Shown here in pieces: positions 49,813-63,332 of a stretch of 64,000 nt of DNA. The position numbers and the translations under genes are program-made. This DNA comes from Diphasiastrum complanatum (taxonomy: Eukaryota > Streptophyta > Lycopodiopsida > Lycopodiales > Lycopodiaceae). Positions within the stretch are counted from its first letter, which is position 1. Every line of letters begins with the position of its first letter. The DNA is taken from positions 15,307,623 to 15,371,622 of the forward strand of contig CM055100.1 of the NCBI GenBank assembly GCA_029204225.1, in the 5' to 3' direction. The notes beneath the pieces were generated by a model that saw only the letters and a program-made list of their open reading frames with translations, made no database searches and was not told the origin of the DNA.

Positions 49813-51990
49813 ATGTGGCATCCAAACTCGAAGCTCGTGAGCACCTTGATTACAAGGATGCTTCTGAACAAGCTCTCTACAACAACAAGGAGAAAACTAA
49901 GAAGCAATTCAAGCCTAAGAGGGAGTCAAACCAAAAGTAGGATCGAGACCAGCAATCAGAAGGAGCTAGCAAAGGCAAATAGAAGAACAAAGAAAAGCTG
50001 AAACAACAAAGTGGAGACAAGAAGATTTGTGTGAGATGCAAACGCGAAGGACATACTATCGATTCGCATTGGCTAAATCCAAAAATTGAGTGTATCCACT
50101 GTTATAAGAAGGGCCATGCAGCCATGGACTGCCACCAGAACCCAAGAAACAAACAAGCTCAACGCAGACGGGAGAAAAACAATAGTTCATCCTACGTCGA
50201 AGAACCAGAGAGCTCGAAGATGGGCGAAGCAAGATCGAATCACGAAAATTCAACCGCCTACATCTGTGTAGATATGTGTGCAGTATCAACACCTAACACA
50301 GAGGAGGTAATCCTTGATTCAAGATCTATCTCACACTTCATTACATCAAGATGAATCATGTTTGACTTCCGAAGTGCAGATTCATCAAGATTTATCATTC
50401 TTGGAGACTGATCAAAGTATCAAGTGAATGGTATTGGTTCACTATGGCTCAATATAGATGGCAGAGACAGATGATTCGAAGACATTCTGTTTGTGTCTAC
50501 ACTGCAACAGGACTTTCTATCAGTGGCAAGAATAGCTGATGTAGGGATTCGTGTAACATTCTCAAACTAAGCATGCAATGTTGTTGATGCAAGCACCAAT
50601 ACACTGATTACTCAAGGTAGAAGAAAAGACAACCTATTTCACTTGAAGGTGCGCCCACCTCTAGATCAAGTGCATCAAACCCATGATGATTCATTAGATA
50701 TTCTATGGCACAGGAGACTATGCCATATGAATTCAATGGCACTGTATCAAGCAAGCCATCATGGAGCAATCACGAGGGTGAGCATCTTGAATGTAACCAG
50801 TTCGATGACCTGTGATGCATGCATAAAAGGTAAGATGTCATGTACTCCTTTTGTCAAGGACTCCTACAGAACGACAAAGATTCTGGAGAAAGTACATTAA
50901 AAAATTTGTGGACCTTTCAACGTGATCTCAGCAGCAGGCTCAAAATAATATATCACCTTTATTGATGATTATAATAAGTTTGCCGGAGTCTACTTTACTT
51001 CATTCATAAAGTATGTGAATTGGACAGAAAGATGTACAGGAAATAAGGTGAAGCAGATCAAAATAGATTGGGGTGGAGAATACATCCAAACCGATTCACT
51101 GATTTCTGCAATGATCGAAGAATCATTCACAAAAAGACAACATCCTATACACCGCAGCACAATGGTGTTGCAGAAAGAAAGAACAAGACTCTCATGAAAG
51201 CTGCTATGTGCATGATGGCCTATTCAAAGGCTCCAAGAGTGCTGTGGGCTAAAGCAGTAGCTACAACTACTTACATTCAAAACAGGACAGGAAAATCTAG
51301 TGTTCCTCACACAACACCACACAAATTAATGTTCTTGACAAGCTTCAAAAGAAGCTTGATGAGAAAGCAGAACAAGGATATCTTGTAGGATATGACAATC
51401 ATTTGTCATACTACAGAGTCTATATGCCATAGACAAACACAATGAAGATAGTTAGAGATGTCAAATTCGATGAGAGCTGAACAATGGCCAACAATGATCC
51501 TATCAATTATGAAGTCCTTGGAAGACAATATTATGATCTACCAACCATGACAACACCTGTAACCCAAAATGGTTCCAGACCTAGCATATTAGATAAAGAC
51601 AAGAGCATTGCAGTACCAGAAGGATCCCTAGAAGATCAACAAGAGAACAAAGAGTGCCAACAAGATTGGTACCAGGCAGCACAACTTCTACATCAGAAGA
51701 ATTTTGTGGATTTAGTGGAGAACTACAAACATTCGAGGAAGCAATTGAATGTCCAGAGAAGGACAAATGGACCCAAGCCATGAATGAGGAGATGGAATCC
51801 ATGAAGAAGAATGAGGTATGGAGATTGTAGCCCTTACCAGATAAGCGAAAGACTGTACAATGCAAGTGGGTATACAAGCTGAAGTATGGACCGAATGAAA
51901 ATATTTCAAAGTATATAGCCGTCTTTGCTCCACTGCAAATTTTTGATATATTGGAGACTAAACTGCAAGGGTTCAAGGTGCTTTTGACGT
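49813..51990 (+). pseudogene. gag-pol remnant of copia C
   Basis: Plus strand. The zinc knuckle region at 50025-50145 has CKREGHTIDSHW and CIHCYKKGHAAMDC. The protease motif reads VILDSRSISHF (50310), the usual DSGS having become DSRS. The integrase zinc part is at 50690-50870 (DILWHRRLCHMNSMAL...CDACIKGKM). Integrase catalytic remnants are IDWGGEY (51065) and NGVAERKNKT (51165, other frame), then LWAKAVATTTYIQNR. RT begins with MNEEMESMKKNEVW and CKWVYKLKYG (51780-51900), followed by FAPLQIFDILET after an apparent deletion. Many stops and shifts. Confidence 0.8.
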
Positions 51991-54439
51991 ACACACCAAC
52001 ACCAGTGGAAAGATCCTAGTAGAAGAGTAAAACACAGAGTCGATGATGGACCCACAATGAGATTGTTTCACCCTACTCTCCTCCAATGGTACATCATTGT
52101 ACTTAGCCACCAACTCAAGCAGTTGCTTCACCTCCCGCTGCAGTTCACACTAAACTTCCTCATACCTCATGCTATACAACTGCCCTAGCTACTGATTCGT
52201 CCTTATTGTCTTTCATCACCATTGGGGCCGTGGAAGCACAATTTGTTCAACACCCCCCCCCTCCCCCCCCCAAGTTGTTGCACTTTCTCCCTCTACTCAA
52301 ATGCTTATGGATTTAATGGATGACTCCAACTTCCTTGAGAACGAAATTCAATTTATCATGCCTCTTAGCCCTTCACCTTTTCAAGCCAATTCCCTTAGAG
52401 AAGAATTCGATCAATTTACAAACTTTGAGAAGCAATAGGTAGAAGCTCAACAATATACATTGGTGTCTCCACAAAGCCCGTATTCAAGTACCAAATATCT
52501 CCCCATATCACTTGGAATGAAATCCTCAAAGATTCACAATACTACTGTTCCACAAGGGTCGAGGAGACAAAAGTTTTTGAAAAAGAAGACTGCCAAGCAC
52601 ATCTAAAAAAAGGTGTTGAATCAATAATTCAGACAACAACATCGACATTTGTTCTTCTTGATTTAATGGATGTCATGGGCATTTACATGCAGCTTGGCAG
52701 CCTAATCCAGAAAATGGTGGAGGAAAAAGTTGTGTTGGATAAGTGGATATCAAACTTGGGATCAGAGAACACATTGATGGCCCAGAAGCTGATCAAAGTA
52801 ATAGAGAGCTGCTACTCTCCATGTAGCACGAGAAAAGTTCTACAGTGGAGTTTCAAACCACACAAAAGAATAAAACAACCATGCAGGAGTACATGGGCAA
52901 GCTACAAGAGTCTTTAAGCACTGCCCATGAACAAGATAGATAACGTTGTGCTCAAGGCAACAATTGCCAATTTTGCAAGGCCAGCTTTAAATGGCACAAC
53001 TTGATAAGGAACAGAAAATTCAAAAAGTTGGATACCGTGGAAAACGAAAGGGAAAATCTCATCCACACACATGTTGCAGCTTGGCCTATTTCTTAGCAAG
53101 AGATTCATTATCTGGTCCACAAAGTTGACTCCTGAAAAGTAGCTTTGGCACAATTTCAAAGCAAATTTGATGGGTATAAGCTTATGGCCACACAGAGCAA
53201 AGGCCAAGGAGATTATCAAAGATTATGAGCAAGCAACTATTGTCACTATTGAATCCACACCATAGATTCACATTCCCATCGTGCCAACTTTTTCACCACA
53301 ACAATTGGATCAAGATCAAGGGATGGATGAGGGGCATAATCTGGAAGATGTGCAAGTTACTGGGTAGCCATAAGAGATACTAGCAGGTCAACGTGTTTCA
53401 AAGGCTAGACCATCTTCAAGGAAGAAAATCTCAACATCAAGGGAATTCACCATCGACCAGTCACCATCGACGAAGAGATTTTGGAAATTCTTTTGGAACA
53501 TCCACATGAATCGTCTCGTGGTGGATGGGTCCTGAATTCATAACCTCATACTTAGAAAAAGGGAAAGACTTGAAAAAACTACCTACAATTGGTGATCAGC
53601 CCAAGTAGCGCATGGTAGTATTTGAAATGACTGTGAGGCTATACGAAGTTATGCGGCAAGCCCTCTTCAACTCAAGCTGGACCCATATTATGTTCCCCAT
53701 GATAACTAGAAAGAAATGGATAGAGTGTGGTACATTGTTGTCTCAAATAATGGTACATACTCGCAATTGGCCAACTATTTACCAGCCATACAATTGGACA
53801 GTTGTCATGGATTCCCATGGTGCACTGCAAGGTTATGATTAGGAGTACCTTACATCACCAGATCTAACTGTGAGACAATTGGCTATGTTTGCACATGACC
53901 TAACATATCTGGCAAGATTACTGACATGATGGGATGATTGTTTGTCTGATTTGGCATTTGAACCAAATCAGTCATTAACATCTTCACAAATCAAAGATCA
54001 ACTACCATTGGCAAGATTGTATTACCAAGCATCAATGATCGATGGATTCTAGAAAAATAAATTTGTCCAATCAGATCTCAGGTGCACTCAATTGTTTCTT
54101 ACCACATGCACAGGATCAGGGCAGCTGGAGTTTATGGAAAAAAGTGATATCTTTCTTTATACGAGTCCATCGTGAAGCAAACAAGAGTCCACAATAAAGC
54201 GATATCTGTAGGTGTCGTGGGACCGTCACCATTTTTGGTGGGCGATATTGTTGGGGCTTTTTGGGATATCAACATACTTTATAAATAGATCATATTGTTC
54301 TAAAATAAAAAGTAGGTGTAATGGAATTGGCACCCTGCGTTTGTGAGTCCAAATTAGCTAGTCATTAATTATGAGTAATGACTGCGTTACAAGATCTTAA
54401 TGTTCTCTTGTCAGTTCTTGTAAGTTGTACTATGAAGCT

Positions 54440-54760
54440 CATGTTCTCCTACAAGCTCCTCCAAGGTGTCCTATGAGCTTCTACAAGTTTTCCTACCAAC
54501 TCTTACGAGCTTTTGAGAATTACCACAATGAGTTTGCAACAACTTATGTTTTGAGCTCTTATGCACTCCAGCAAGTTTTCCTATGAGCTTTCACAAGCTA
54601 CAGCCATAATAAGTTCACAACAACTTCTCTTATGAGCTCTGGCGAATTTTCCTATGGGCTCTTATGTGCTCCTATGAGTTGCCCTGTGAGCTCACGAATC
54701 TCTTATGACATGAGTTTATAATAAGGCCATAGTGAGCTCACAATGAGTTATCTTACAAGC
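54440..54760. repeat. degenerate short-motif repeat region
   Basis: Variants of TTTTCCTATGAGCTC, TTATGAGCTCT and CACAACAACTT recur many times over about 320 bp at irregular spacing, like a decayed minisatellite. Confidence 0.65.
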
Positions 54761-56098
54761 TCTTGGAACTTGTAATGTAAGTTTATGAGGCCTCTATGTA
54801 AATCTAATGTGTAGTCACTACATGTGTCAGCATACTAGTTTATGAAAACAACTTATTACATGAATTACAAGAAGATTGACCACTACCCATAAAATTAGGG
54901 TTTCATTATGGATCAACATAAAAAATGACAAGGTGGCAAATCAAGAAGATCAAAGGCCACTACATGAAAGTTACATAAATGTGAAATAAAGAGTATCTAC
55001 AATGATCAGTGCAACAGTCGGAGAGTGATCTTAGCATCAATTCACTAGCATAATTCTAAGTTAGAATGTAATAGCATTTGCGCCAGACATAACTTATCTT
55101 TGTAGTTCTTAGTTTATCATCAATCATTGTGTACTAAGAGAGCACCATGTCTCATGGATTTGATAAAATTTCAAAACAATATCTCTTTTGTTGTATCTTG
55201 TGTGTGATTAAATGCATTGCAAAGCTTCATCTTGTCATAACAAATCTATCAAGTTTGCGATCTCCATTGTTTATCTAATTTGTGGTAGACGTAAATGTAA
55301 ATAGAACTCTACAAAATGATTTTCAACATCAACATCCTAGTCTCTTCTTCTTTGTCCTCTCCCAATTTGGGAATGACTTGCTTTTATAACTAATACCTAT
55401 TTCGCATTGCACATGTTTTCCATGATCAATGGCCAAATCTTGACACTAACATGTTGTTTTCATTTCTTGATCTTGCACGAGTTTGTTACATGTAACAAAT
55501 TACAAGTAATGAGTGACACTAGTGATGCATGTTCAATTGTTTAATTAAAAAAGTAATCTCAATGTTTTTAATCATGGAAGCAACAAATTCATGGATCGGG
55601 TGGATGCTAAGTCGACAAAGCACTTCAAAACTCTCCTATTGTCTACAACTAGTAAGATTGAAAACATTGTGCACCTTTTTTCTTCATGGGAAGTTCTTTT
55701 TAGTTTATAAGATCATTACGTAGTTGAATGAGTACTTTGTAGATAATGTATGGACATACAAAATAACGATCAGATGTTTCGCAAAAACGAGGAGGAGAGG
55801 AGAGCTACTCTTACGATGATGATGATATTGTTGTTGTTGGACAACTACACATACATTTCTGGATGAGAGTCAATTGATAATAGATTAATAAGCAAGATGT
55901 GTGACTTTGAAAAAATTGCTAATTTATTGAAGTGCTCTTAGATTCTTGTAATTGATAAATGAATACAACATTTTCCAACTATAATGTTCTGTAGTGATTT
56001 TTTGTCAATGTATTTATTTTGTACAAATCAAGAATTGTCCTTGGATCTAATTGGCAGCTTAGTAGAATACACTCATTGACAACTAGAATAAAGATCAA

Positions 56099-56232
56099 TG
56101 ATGATGTCTTTGTGATTATGAGGTTATATAGGTATGGAGTGGTATTATACTCATTGAGTTGTATAATATTGATGATGCCTTTGTGATTATTGAGTGAGGT
56201 TATAAGGTATGGAGTGGTATTATACTAATAAC
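56099..56232. repeat. 72-bp tandem duplication
   Basis: Two units begin GATGATGTCTTTGTGATTAT and GATGATGCCTTTGTGATTAT (56099, 56171), both ending in TATGGAGTGGTATTATACT. Confidence 0.85.
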
Positions 56233-57421
56233 ATTCCATAATATTGTAGCTTTTAGCACTATTGGGAGAAAAAAATCAAAAGTATTTTATGAACTACGTT
56301 GTAGCACATAATTATATTATTTCAAAGGAAAGTGTTAATTATGTACCAAAGACAACATGAGAAATTTTTAGACCACATGCAAAGCTTGAATATCTTAGAG
56401 GGTGATAAAATTTTGAACTCAATGGCTCAATGATAAAACTCGCACAAGGTTGCTCCAACTAGTCTTTAGAAAGAGAGAGAAGGCATGACCACCTCCATCA
56501 TTTTTTGGCTCAACTTCCAAGATGTCATCCAGATTTGGATGTGCACAGTCATGAACTGGGCCTACGAGTTCTCGAATGTCAAAAATCTGGTTCTGGAATG
56601 TGATGCACATTCAAGAGTTAACTTAAATAGAACATCTTGAGAAGTGCAAGCTCTTGAAAATGCATTCGTTTGACAAGGATTGCACTTGCAAAGCCGGAGG
56701 CCCATCCTAGGGGTGCATAGGATGCACACTATGCATGCGGCTAGGCTATATCTATATTACAATCAAATTTAACAAGTAGAGATGCAAGCTTGCAAGAACA
56801 TACCTCGAACGTAATGCTAGGTGCTCTGGTTTTCATTATATCTGGAGGCACCTTCAAAGCCAAAATATGCATTCACGTATCTCTCTCCTCTGGAATTTGC
56901 CATTCTCTCTCTAAAATGTGCATCCACCTTTGTCACTCCTCTGCCATTCTCTCTCCAAAATGTGCATTGTTTTCCCATAATGTGCAATCTATCTCCACCC
57001 TCACACATGAGCATTACGAAATGAAAGGCCTCATAACATGGAACCTTATGTGGAGGCCGGGCCATGATCTCCAAAACACTTCGAAAGTACTCTCCGAATC
57101 TCTGATCTCCAAAACTTAGCAATCTGAGACCGCACTGCCCAAAGCGGAGATCTTCCAAACGTTTATCTCCAAAACCCACTAGAAAGAAGAGGCTAATGCA
57201 TGCAAAGATGCCATGTAGAATTCGTACTAGCAAAATGCATTCAATGCAATATTGCAACAGAGAAAACCACTTAATAATGCAGGCTTGCCCAAAATTTCTT
57301 TGCAACTACATGTCATCACATTATCAAATGAGCCCACCCTGCCATAGAGGCAGGGCCAAAAACAACAGATCATCATTTTACATTATTTCAATTTCAGGTT
57401 GCAATTTGCAAAGGTCTCAAA

Positions 57422-57450
<29 letters not shown>
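57422..57450. repeat. (GT)n microsatellite
   Basis: About 28 bp of pure GT dinucleotide. Confidence 0.95.
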
Positions 57451-57455
<5 letters not shown>

Positions 57456-58219
57456 AGGATTTGATTGATGAATTTTGAGTAATCAACAGTTCAGCTCAAC
57501 TTGCTTGCTTATCATAGTGAACAATCCAACATCAATTGTAAAATCAGAATAAAAAGATTTATCCGAGCTAATAATCAGAATAAACAGTAACTCCATTTTG
57601 GGAGATTATGAGCTTCAATCTTATAAAAAGAATGGAAATCTATCGGAGCACAGTTTCCTTCATGGAAATATATCGGAGTACAGTTTCAATGAAGTGATTC
57701 TATCTCAACGGTCAATATAGCATTTTGACTTATTGTTTTTCATTTCACCAACGTGCACAAGGTTGTTCTATAATTTACAACAGCAGAAATGGCCTGGACA
57801 GCAGCTGCATTCACAGAAAGAAGCAACTAATATTCAGTGTTCACAAAAAGGTAGTAGTTTTGATGCATGCCTCAGTTTATGTTCCAGGAGGTGTATTCTA
57901 CAATAGGCCACAAGCATCTCTATTTGAAGCTTCTTCTACCTTTGGATCTTGGTTCCTTTTTTTAGGGAAGCTGACTGAGTAAGCTGTCGTCATCAAACTC
58001 TGGCCATTTTACCATAATAAGTCACTTTGAAGCCATTAGACTTCTATGGGGAGTGATCATAACTTGCTGCTCATCAATGTCTCTGAGCCTGGACCTGTGA
58101 TACTGCTGCCTGCAATTCATGTCATGCTATTGCAAAAAAGTGAGTTTGCTGGTTGCATCTGTCTTCTCGATATCTGCAATGCTGTAAACAACTTGTTATT
58201 AACTCATAAGGAGGTGCAT

Positions 58220-59536
58220 TTACCAGCGGTTTGGCCTCTCCAGTAGGCCCTCAATGATAACTTTCTTTCTGTATTCACTTGAAGTGATATCTAAATGGCT
58301 TGTTGAGGTGTCGGAGCGCTTGTTGATAACTTTCCCACCAATTGCCTTACTCTTGGGTGATCCTTTCAAGGACGCCTCTTGCCTTTGACGAGACCTTGAT
58401 GTGAGCATATGAAGAAGAAGGAAAACGAGCGCAGTAATTATAATCGCTAGTATGCGGCCTAGGAGAATCGTGCTCAGCACAACAAGCAGCGAGGTGCCTC
58501 CCATAGCAGTAGATGACCTTTCATTCTTTGCATCTGCATGGCTGCCTTTGTGTTGGCTTCGCAGTTTCTTGGGCCTTTGATCGGACATATTGCTCGTTGT
58601 ATGCTTTGTTTTAGAGGGACTAAGCATTTCTTCCTCTCTCTTTGAGTTAAGATGCGAGGAACTCATCTTTTTGGATCTGGATTTTCGACATATGTCTGTA
58701 TAAGGGAGATCGCACGAATTTGACTTTTTCCTGACTGTTTCTACTCTACCGGAATGACGGAGGGCTTTGCTCTGGGACGTGGAAGCGACTGAGAAGCTTG
58801 TCTTTGGAGATGCTGGTGCAGATTGCGTTTGGATCTGGGATGAATTCGCCTGGAAATCGGAGTCTCGGATAGATGAAAGTCGAATGTTTTCGGGCGCATC
58901 GACAGAAGGCAGAGCAGATTGCTGATGATCTTTTGTAGAAATTGTTGCCTCTATTGTTTGCAATTGACCAGTCAAAAGCTGTGTCATTCGCCACACTCTC
59001 CAGAACACCCATCCACAGAAGGCAGTGGCGGCGATTGTCCCAATCACTTGCAATCTGCCAAAGCAGAAGCAAGCTGCTGTGATCGTTAAGCCAACCGATG
59101 CCTTGGATATCTGCTTCCACGATTTATTGCGTATGAAGCAAACCAGATGCGCCTTTGATGCTGCCCAGCCAGTTTTTGGCACAGCTTTCTTGCTAGCCGC
59201 CATCTCTATTCCACTAGCATTCTCACCATCCGACACTATATTGCCTGAAATATCCGGGGATCGGAACATATCTACCGAGGATGCGGAGGCATCAGAAGGG
59301 CGAGGCAGGACAGCAATCCATTCCCCCGTGCTAGATTCTGTTCTGAATCTCACCAAGGAGACTTCCGTCCCTGTTTGCGCTGCTATGATCCTCCGCTTTG
59401 CATTTAATTCCTCATAGACCTGTGAGAATTTGTCAAGCCCACGTTCTGAGAAGGGATTAGACGTCGCCCCTGCACGATTGCTGTTGCAGCCACGTTGCTG
59501 CTGCACTCGCCTGCGGAGTCTGGGCCACAGTGACAT
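58220..59536 (-). CDS. plant-specific two-segment membrane protein, 438 residues
   Basis: The open frame extends to 59575, but its first codon there is GTG; the first ATG is at 59536 (MSLWPRLRRR), so I take that start. Residues 28-49 (NPFSERGLDKFSQVYEELNA then KRR) and 60-64 (SLVRF) resemble a plant-only family (ZCF37-like, from memory) of unknown function. A hydrophobic stretch at about 148-181 (VGLTITAACFCFGRLQVIG...) and another at about 349-379 (LLVVLSTILLGRILAIIITA) look membrane-spanning; the segment between is polar and serine- and lysine-rich. The C-terminus SSEYRKKVIIEGLLERP is conserved-looking. No intron is needed. No frame damage; codon use looks like a host gene. Function unknown. 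Confidence 0.75.
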   Translation of the reverse strand: MSLWPRLRRRVQQQRGCNSNRAGATSNPFSERGLDKFSQVYEELNAKRRIIAAQTGTEVSLVRFRTESSTGEWIAVLPRPSDASASSVDMFRSPDISGNIVSDGENASGIEMAASKKAVPKTGWAASKAHLVCFIRNKSWKQISKASVGLTITAACFCFGRLQVIGTIAATAFCGWVFWRVWRMTQLLTGQLQTIEATISTKDHQQSALPSVDAPENIRLSSIRDSDFQANSSQIQTQSAPASPKTSFSVASTSQSKALRHSGRVETVRKKSNSCDLPYTDICRKSRSKKMSSSHLNSKREEEMLSPSKTKHTTSNMSDQRPKKLRSQHKGSHADAKNERSSTAMGGTSLLVVLSTILLGRILAIIITALVFLLLHMLTSRSRQRQEASLKGSPKSKAIGGKVINKRSDTSTSHLDITSSEYRKKVIIEGLLERPNRW

Positions 59537-59977
59537 GAAAGCCAAATTACTGCAGCTTAAATCTGTAGTGCCCACAATCAGCTTTTGATGAATTCAAGCT
59601 AGAGCAGCTCAAGCAGAGCTGAGGTTTCGAATTCAATTCTACCACAGCTCCATTATCTCATGTCTATCATCAACCAATAATCACCAGCTGACATTGCAAG
59701 AGCTTACAGATAATCCATATCACAGATTCCCGTGTACTATATTCTAGCAAATTCTACTTATACATACCATCTGCTGATTCTAATTTCTATCCAAATCCTC
59801 CATTATAAGAAAGTTTCAAATCACCCATAAAAAAATACAATCTGTTGATTCTGTCCAAGCTCACCACAAGAAAGTGTCAAACTCAAAGAGTCCCATTTTC
59901 TTAATAAACATAGATCAGGGCACCAGATTCTCTCATTTATGAACTGTAAGAGAGACATGCTCTTATTTATGCACTTA

Positions 59978-59981
<4 letters not shown>

Positions 59982-60054
<73 letters not shown>
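59982..60054. repeat. (GA)n microsatellite
   Basis: About 72 bp of pure GA dinucleotide, 450 bp upstream of the membrane protein gene start and so possibly in its promoter. Confidence 0.95.
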
Positions 60055-60057
<3 letters not shown>

Positions 60058-63000
60058 CACTTACTCATTTAGGTTTTAGGTGACCAGGGTTAGGTTAACT
60101 CCATGCTAGTTATAAAGTACTAATGTGAAAATTTAGTGATAGATAAGCCCTTTGCCTTTAGGATATAGAATGCATCCTAGTTTATTTTCTTGAGTAGGAT
60201 CATATTATGAACGATTGAAACAAGGTTCTTTAATGTATCCATCAAGTCATCTGTGGATTTACAGTGTCACTGAGTAAAATAACAGCTCTTATCCAACTTG
60301 TCAGATTTTGAGTTTCATCGAGTAACAAGGAGTGACGACTCATATCCACTCTTATCCAATTTGGCCATGCACAGAAGCATGGAAGAATCTAAAAAACAAT
60401 GATAAGTTTGGGATACATTAAACAAGTCTATTTGCAGGTTCTTCTAGAAGTGAGCCCTAAAGTCAAGTTACTTGCACAAGCAAATTGGGTGGCTTACTTA
60501 TAGAGAATTGACATGAGGGTTTGGCATTTATCCCATAAGCAAATATTACAAAAAACCCAAAGTCTTCATAAAATTTTGTTCATCCCTATAAAAGAGAAAA
60601 TCATGTGTTAGAAAAAACGAAAAATAAATTAGGGTTGAAATGAACTAAAGTGGGGGGGGGAGGATATCTACTTTGAAAAGGTCTCACTCTCGTGTATATG
60701 GTGCTTTCACATCACATGCTAAAAAGAAAGTCCTCATGACCATGTCATACACGAGACCATTTCTCAAGGCTATAAAAATGACACAAAGGGCCAAATGAAA
60801 AGCATTTATATAAACTACTATTGCAAAAAAGGTTACAAAGAGTATCTCATTATAGAAAAGGAAAAATTTTCAAGTTTCTTATAGTGTCAAAAACCAAATG
60901 CCATTTGTGCTTTAAACTTATCTAAAAAAAACTTCCCTCTTTAAAAGATTCTAAGTGCTTAAACTCTAGGTCTATACGTAAGAAAAGAAAAATATGACTC
61001 CACAAATATCTCACATTTCTCCCATTTGAAGATTAAGTTAATATTTTGCACTTCAACTTCAAAATCGGAATCAAATTTAAGTTGAAATGACCTTCAAATC
61101 TTTAGCTTGAGGTTGCAAGTGTTCCTTGCCTTTCTTGAGGGGCAAGCCACATAATTCATTGTTTTTAGTAAACTTCCTAGGATATCTCTTTGTACTAAAG
61201 AAGCAAGTGTTATTATTGATGTAGGTGGTATTATTCATGAAGCGCATTGTGTTGTGACAAAAGTCAAAGACTCTAGAAAGGATGTCGAGTCAGCTTCAAA
61301 GAAAGGGGAGAGATTTTGATTGTTTTAATTTGATACAATGAAACAAGGGAACATGCCTAGAATCATTTTCTGTGGCTCATACATTATGCTTCAATGTTAA
61401 AATATTTATGTCATTGTCAACAATTATGAGAACTATAACTAAAGGCTGGAAAAACAAGGAGATAATATGAAATACAAGGAAAATAACGACATAGTACTAT
61501 CAATTGTCAAGTCTTCTAGAAGCACAATGAAGTCATCAAGTTATGTAGTATGATTGGCTCAAAAGGATGATAATAATGTTGGATGTGTGTGTGTGCGCGC
61601 CTTTTGAAAAGTGGTTACATATTTTTTAAATGGAACGCCTTTGACTAAGGCTTTGTTAGAGAAAATGCACAAAGAAGTTTAAATAGGGGAGCATCAATAT
61701 GTCTTGATAGAACTCCCTATTTATGAAGACCCGTGTGGTACTATATGTGATGAGTTCGTTAACATACCCCATAAGACACATGATAGTCATCTAGCACAAA
61801 AATATTGTAAGACGATAGCTTTTATTGCTTAATGGCAAATGGTCAGATCAACCTGTTACATTTCTCTTAGAATATATAGAGAAATGACTTGTGATTCCCC
61901 GAACTCAACTGACCCTAACTTGGTCAGAACCCAATGAGGTATGATGTAATAATTGGCAGGATACTCCCTAAGTCTCTAAGTTGCAAACAACATTGGTTTG
62001 TAAACTGAAAAGGTCAAGTAGAAAGTGGTAAGTACATTACGCTTACATCTTGTTCACTGGACAATAGCGTTTCCCAAATTCTAGGTCTAGATATTTCGCT
62101 AGACAATACCGAAAATGGTGTACCTGTGTTGCGACTTAGCCAAGACAACAAGTTTCAGCTATTTTTGGCGGACTTCCTGCTCTGGCGTTTCATAGAGGTC
62201 GGGTCCAATTAACGCACGCTTGACAGAATCCCATAAATACTGAACTTGAGAACAAATTCAACTTTGACGATTCGTTTACTAAGTAGACAATGGTACACTA
62301 GCAAGTAAACTAAATATTAACTAGCTTTAGAATTACGCGCTTTCACATCAATAATACAGACATGCACATCAAACTTTGTAGCAGAATATCAGACCCAGGC
62401 ATGTTGATGTAGTTTTTCCCACTGTGCACATGTTGGATCGAGTTGGTGTGATAAGATAAAATAAAGAAAATTAAATTTTGCAGGATGTAAACAGTGCAAC
62501 TATAAAGTTAACGGTTCAGTTGAGAGAAAAATGAGCCATAAGTCTATAAAAAAAATAGGCCAAAAAACACAATGGTTAAAAAAATTAGCAACTAATCAAT
62601 CAACTCTCATGTTTAATCAATCAAAACATCACACAAGCAACTCATTCAACCCTTAGCATTCTCATACTCTCCATCCATATGCAATACTTTATGCAACCAA
62701 AAACCTCAAAGCAACTCTAAACTCAAAGCAAGCAAACCATGAGCTTTAGCATACTATGAGTGACTCAAAACCAAGCATGAACAACACACAACCATCCCTC
62801 CAACATTAAAAAACTAAGCACACTTCATTAACCCACTTCAAAATGAAATCAAGGGAGTGACACAAAACACAATTTTCCTCTATCTACCATAGCAAAGACA
62901 AACCAAGCACCATCAACAATCCTACCCCAATGAATCAACTGACCCTTTTACCAACAATCACACTCGACAAGACAAGGCAACAAGTAACGTGATAACACCA

Positions 63001-63332
63001 AGGTAACCATCAAACAATACTACAAGCAAACATCAACCAAACCCTAACTATTTGCGAATCATTATCATTCCTCAACCAAGAAGTAAGCATGCTAGTGAGG
63101 CAACCCTCAACATGAATCACCACTCCCAAAACAAATCACACTACTCATTATGCAACTCATACCATCAAAACAACTCACAATCCAAAAGCAAAACTCAAGC
63201 ACTTACAAACAAGTCATATGAAGTTCTCCACTCACATGAAACAATACAACAAGAATCCAAAATCTACCAACTCTTAAAAGTACAAAGAGTGAGCTCCTTT
63301 TTATAGCCAACCCCCAACGGTCCCCCTTCAAG
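60055..63332. other. no gene recognised
   Basis: Unassigned AT-rich DNA. The part from 62590 to 63290 is strikingly poor in G on the plus strand (listed as a finding). A short TG/CG run is at 61583-61600. Confidence 0.5.

Larger units (their letters stand above)
48552..51990 (+). mobile_element. Ty1/copia element C, decayed and incomplete
   Basis: It has a 5' LTR, an initiator tRNA-Met primer site, gag zinc knuckles, protease, integrase and the start of RT. After about 51990 copia similarity is lost, and no 3' LTR with matching context is in the window, so the 3' half is missing or beyond recognition. Confidence 0.75.
51991..58219. other. no recognised gene; local repeats only
   Basis: Long plus-strand open pieces at 52666-52917 and 53612-53842 look weakly protein-like (MDVMGIYMQLGSLIQKMVEE; MVVFEMTVRLYEVMRQ) but match nothing I know and are interrupted; they may be another decayed element. 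A poly-C tract is at 52252-52269. The rest is unassigned. Repeats at 54440-54760, 56099-56232 and 57422-57450 are listed separately. Confidence 0.4.

Noticed and set aside
52666-53842. Possible host gene in 52.6-53.9 kb
   Set aside because: Two short open pieces with no known motif, separated by stops and frameshifts and lying between copia remnants; better seen as unassigned decayed DNA.
57422-57450. (GT)n tract as a possible regulatory Z-DNA element
   Set aside because: Too short and isolated from any gene to support a functional call.
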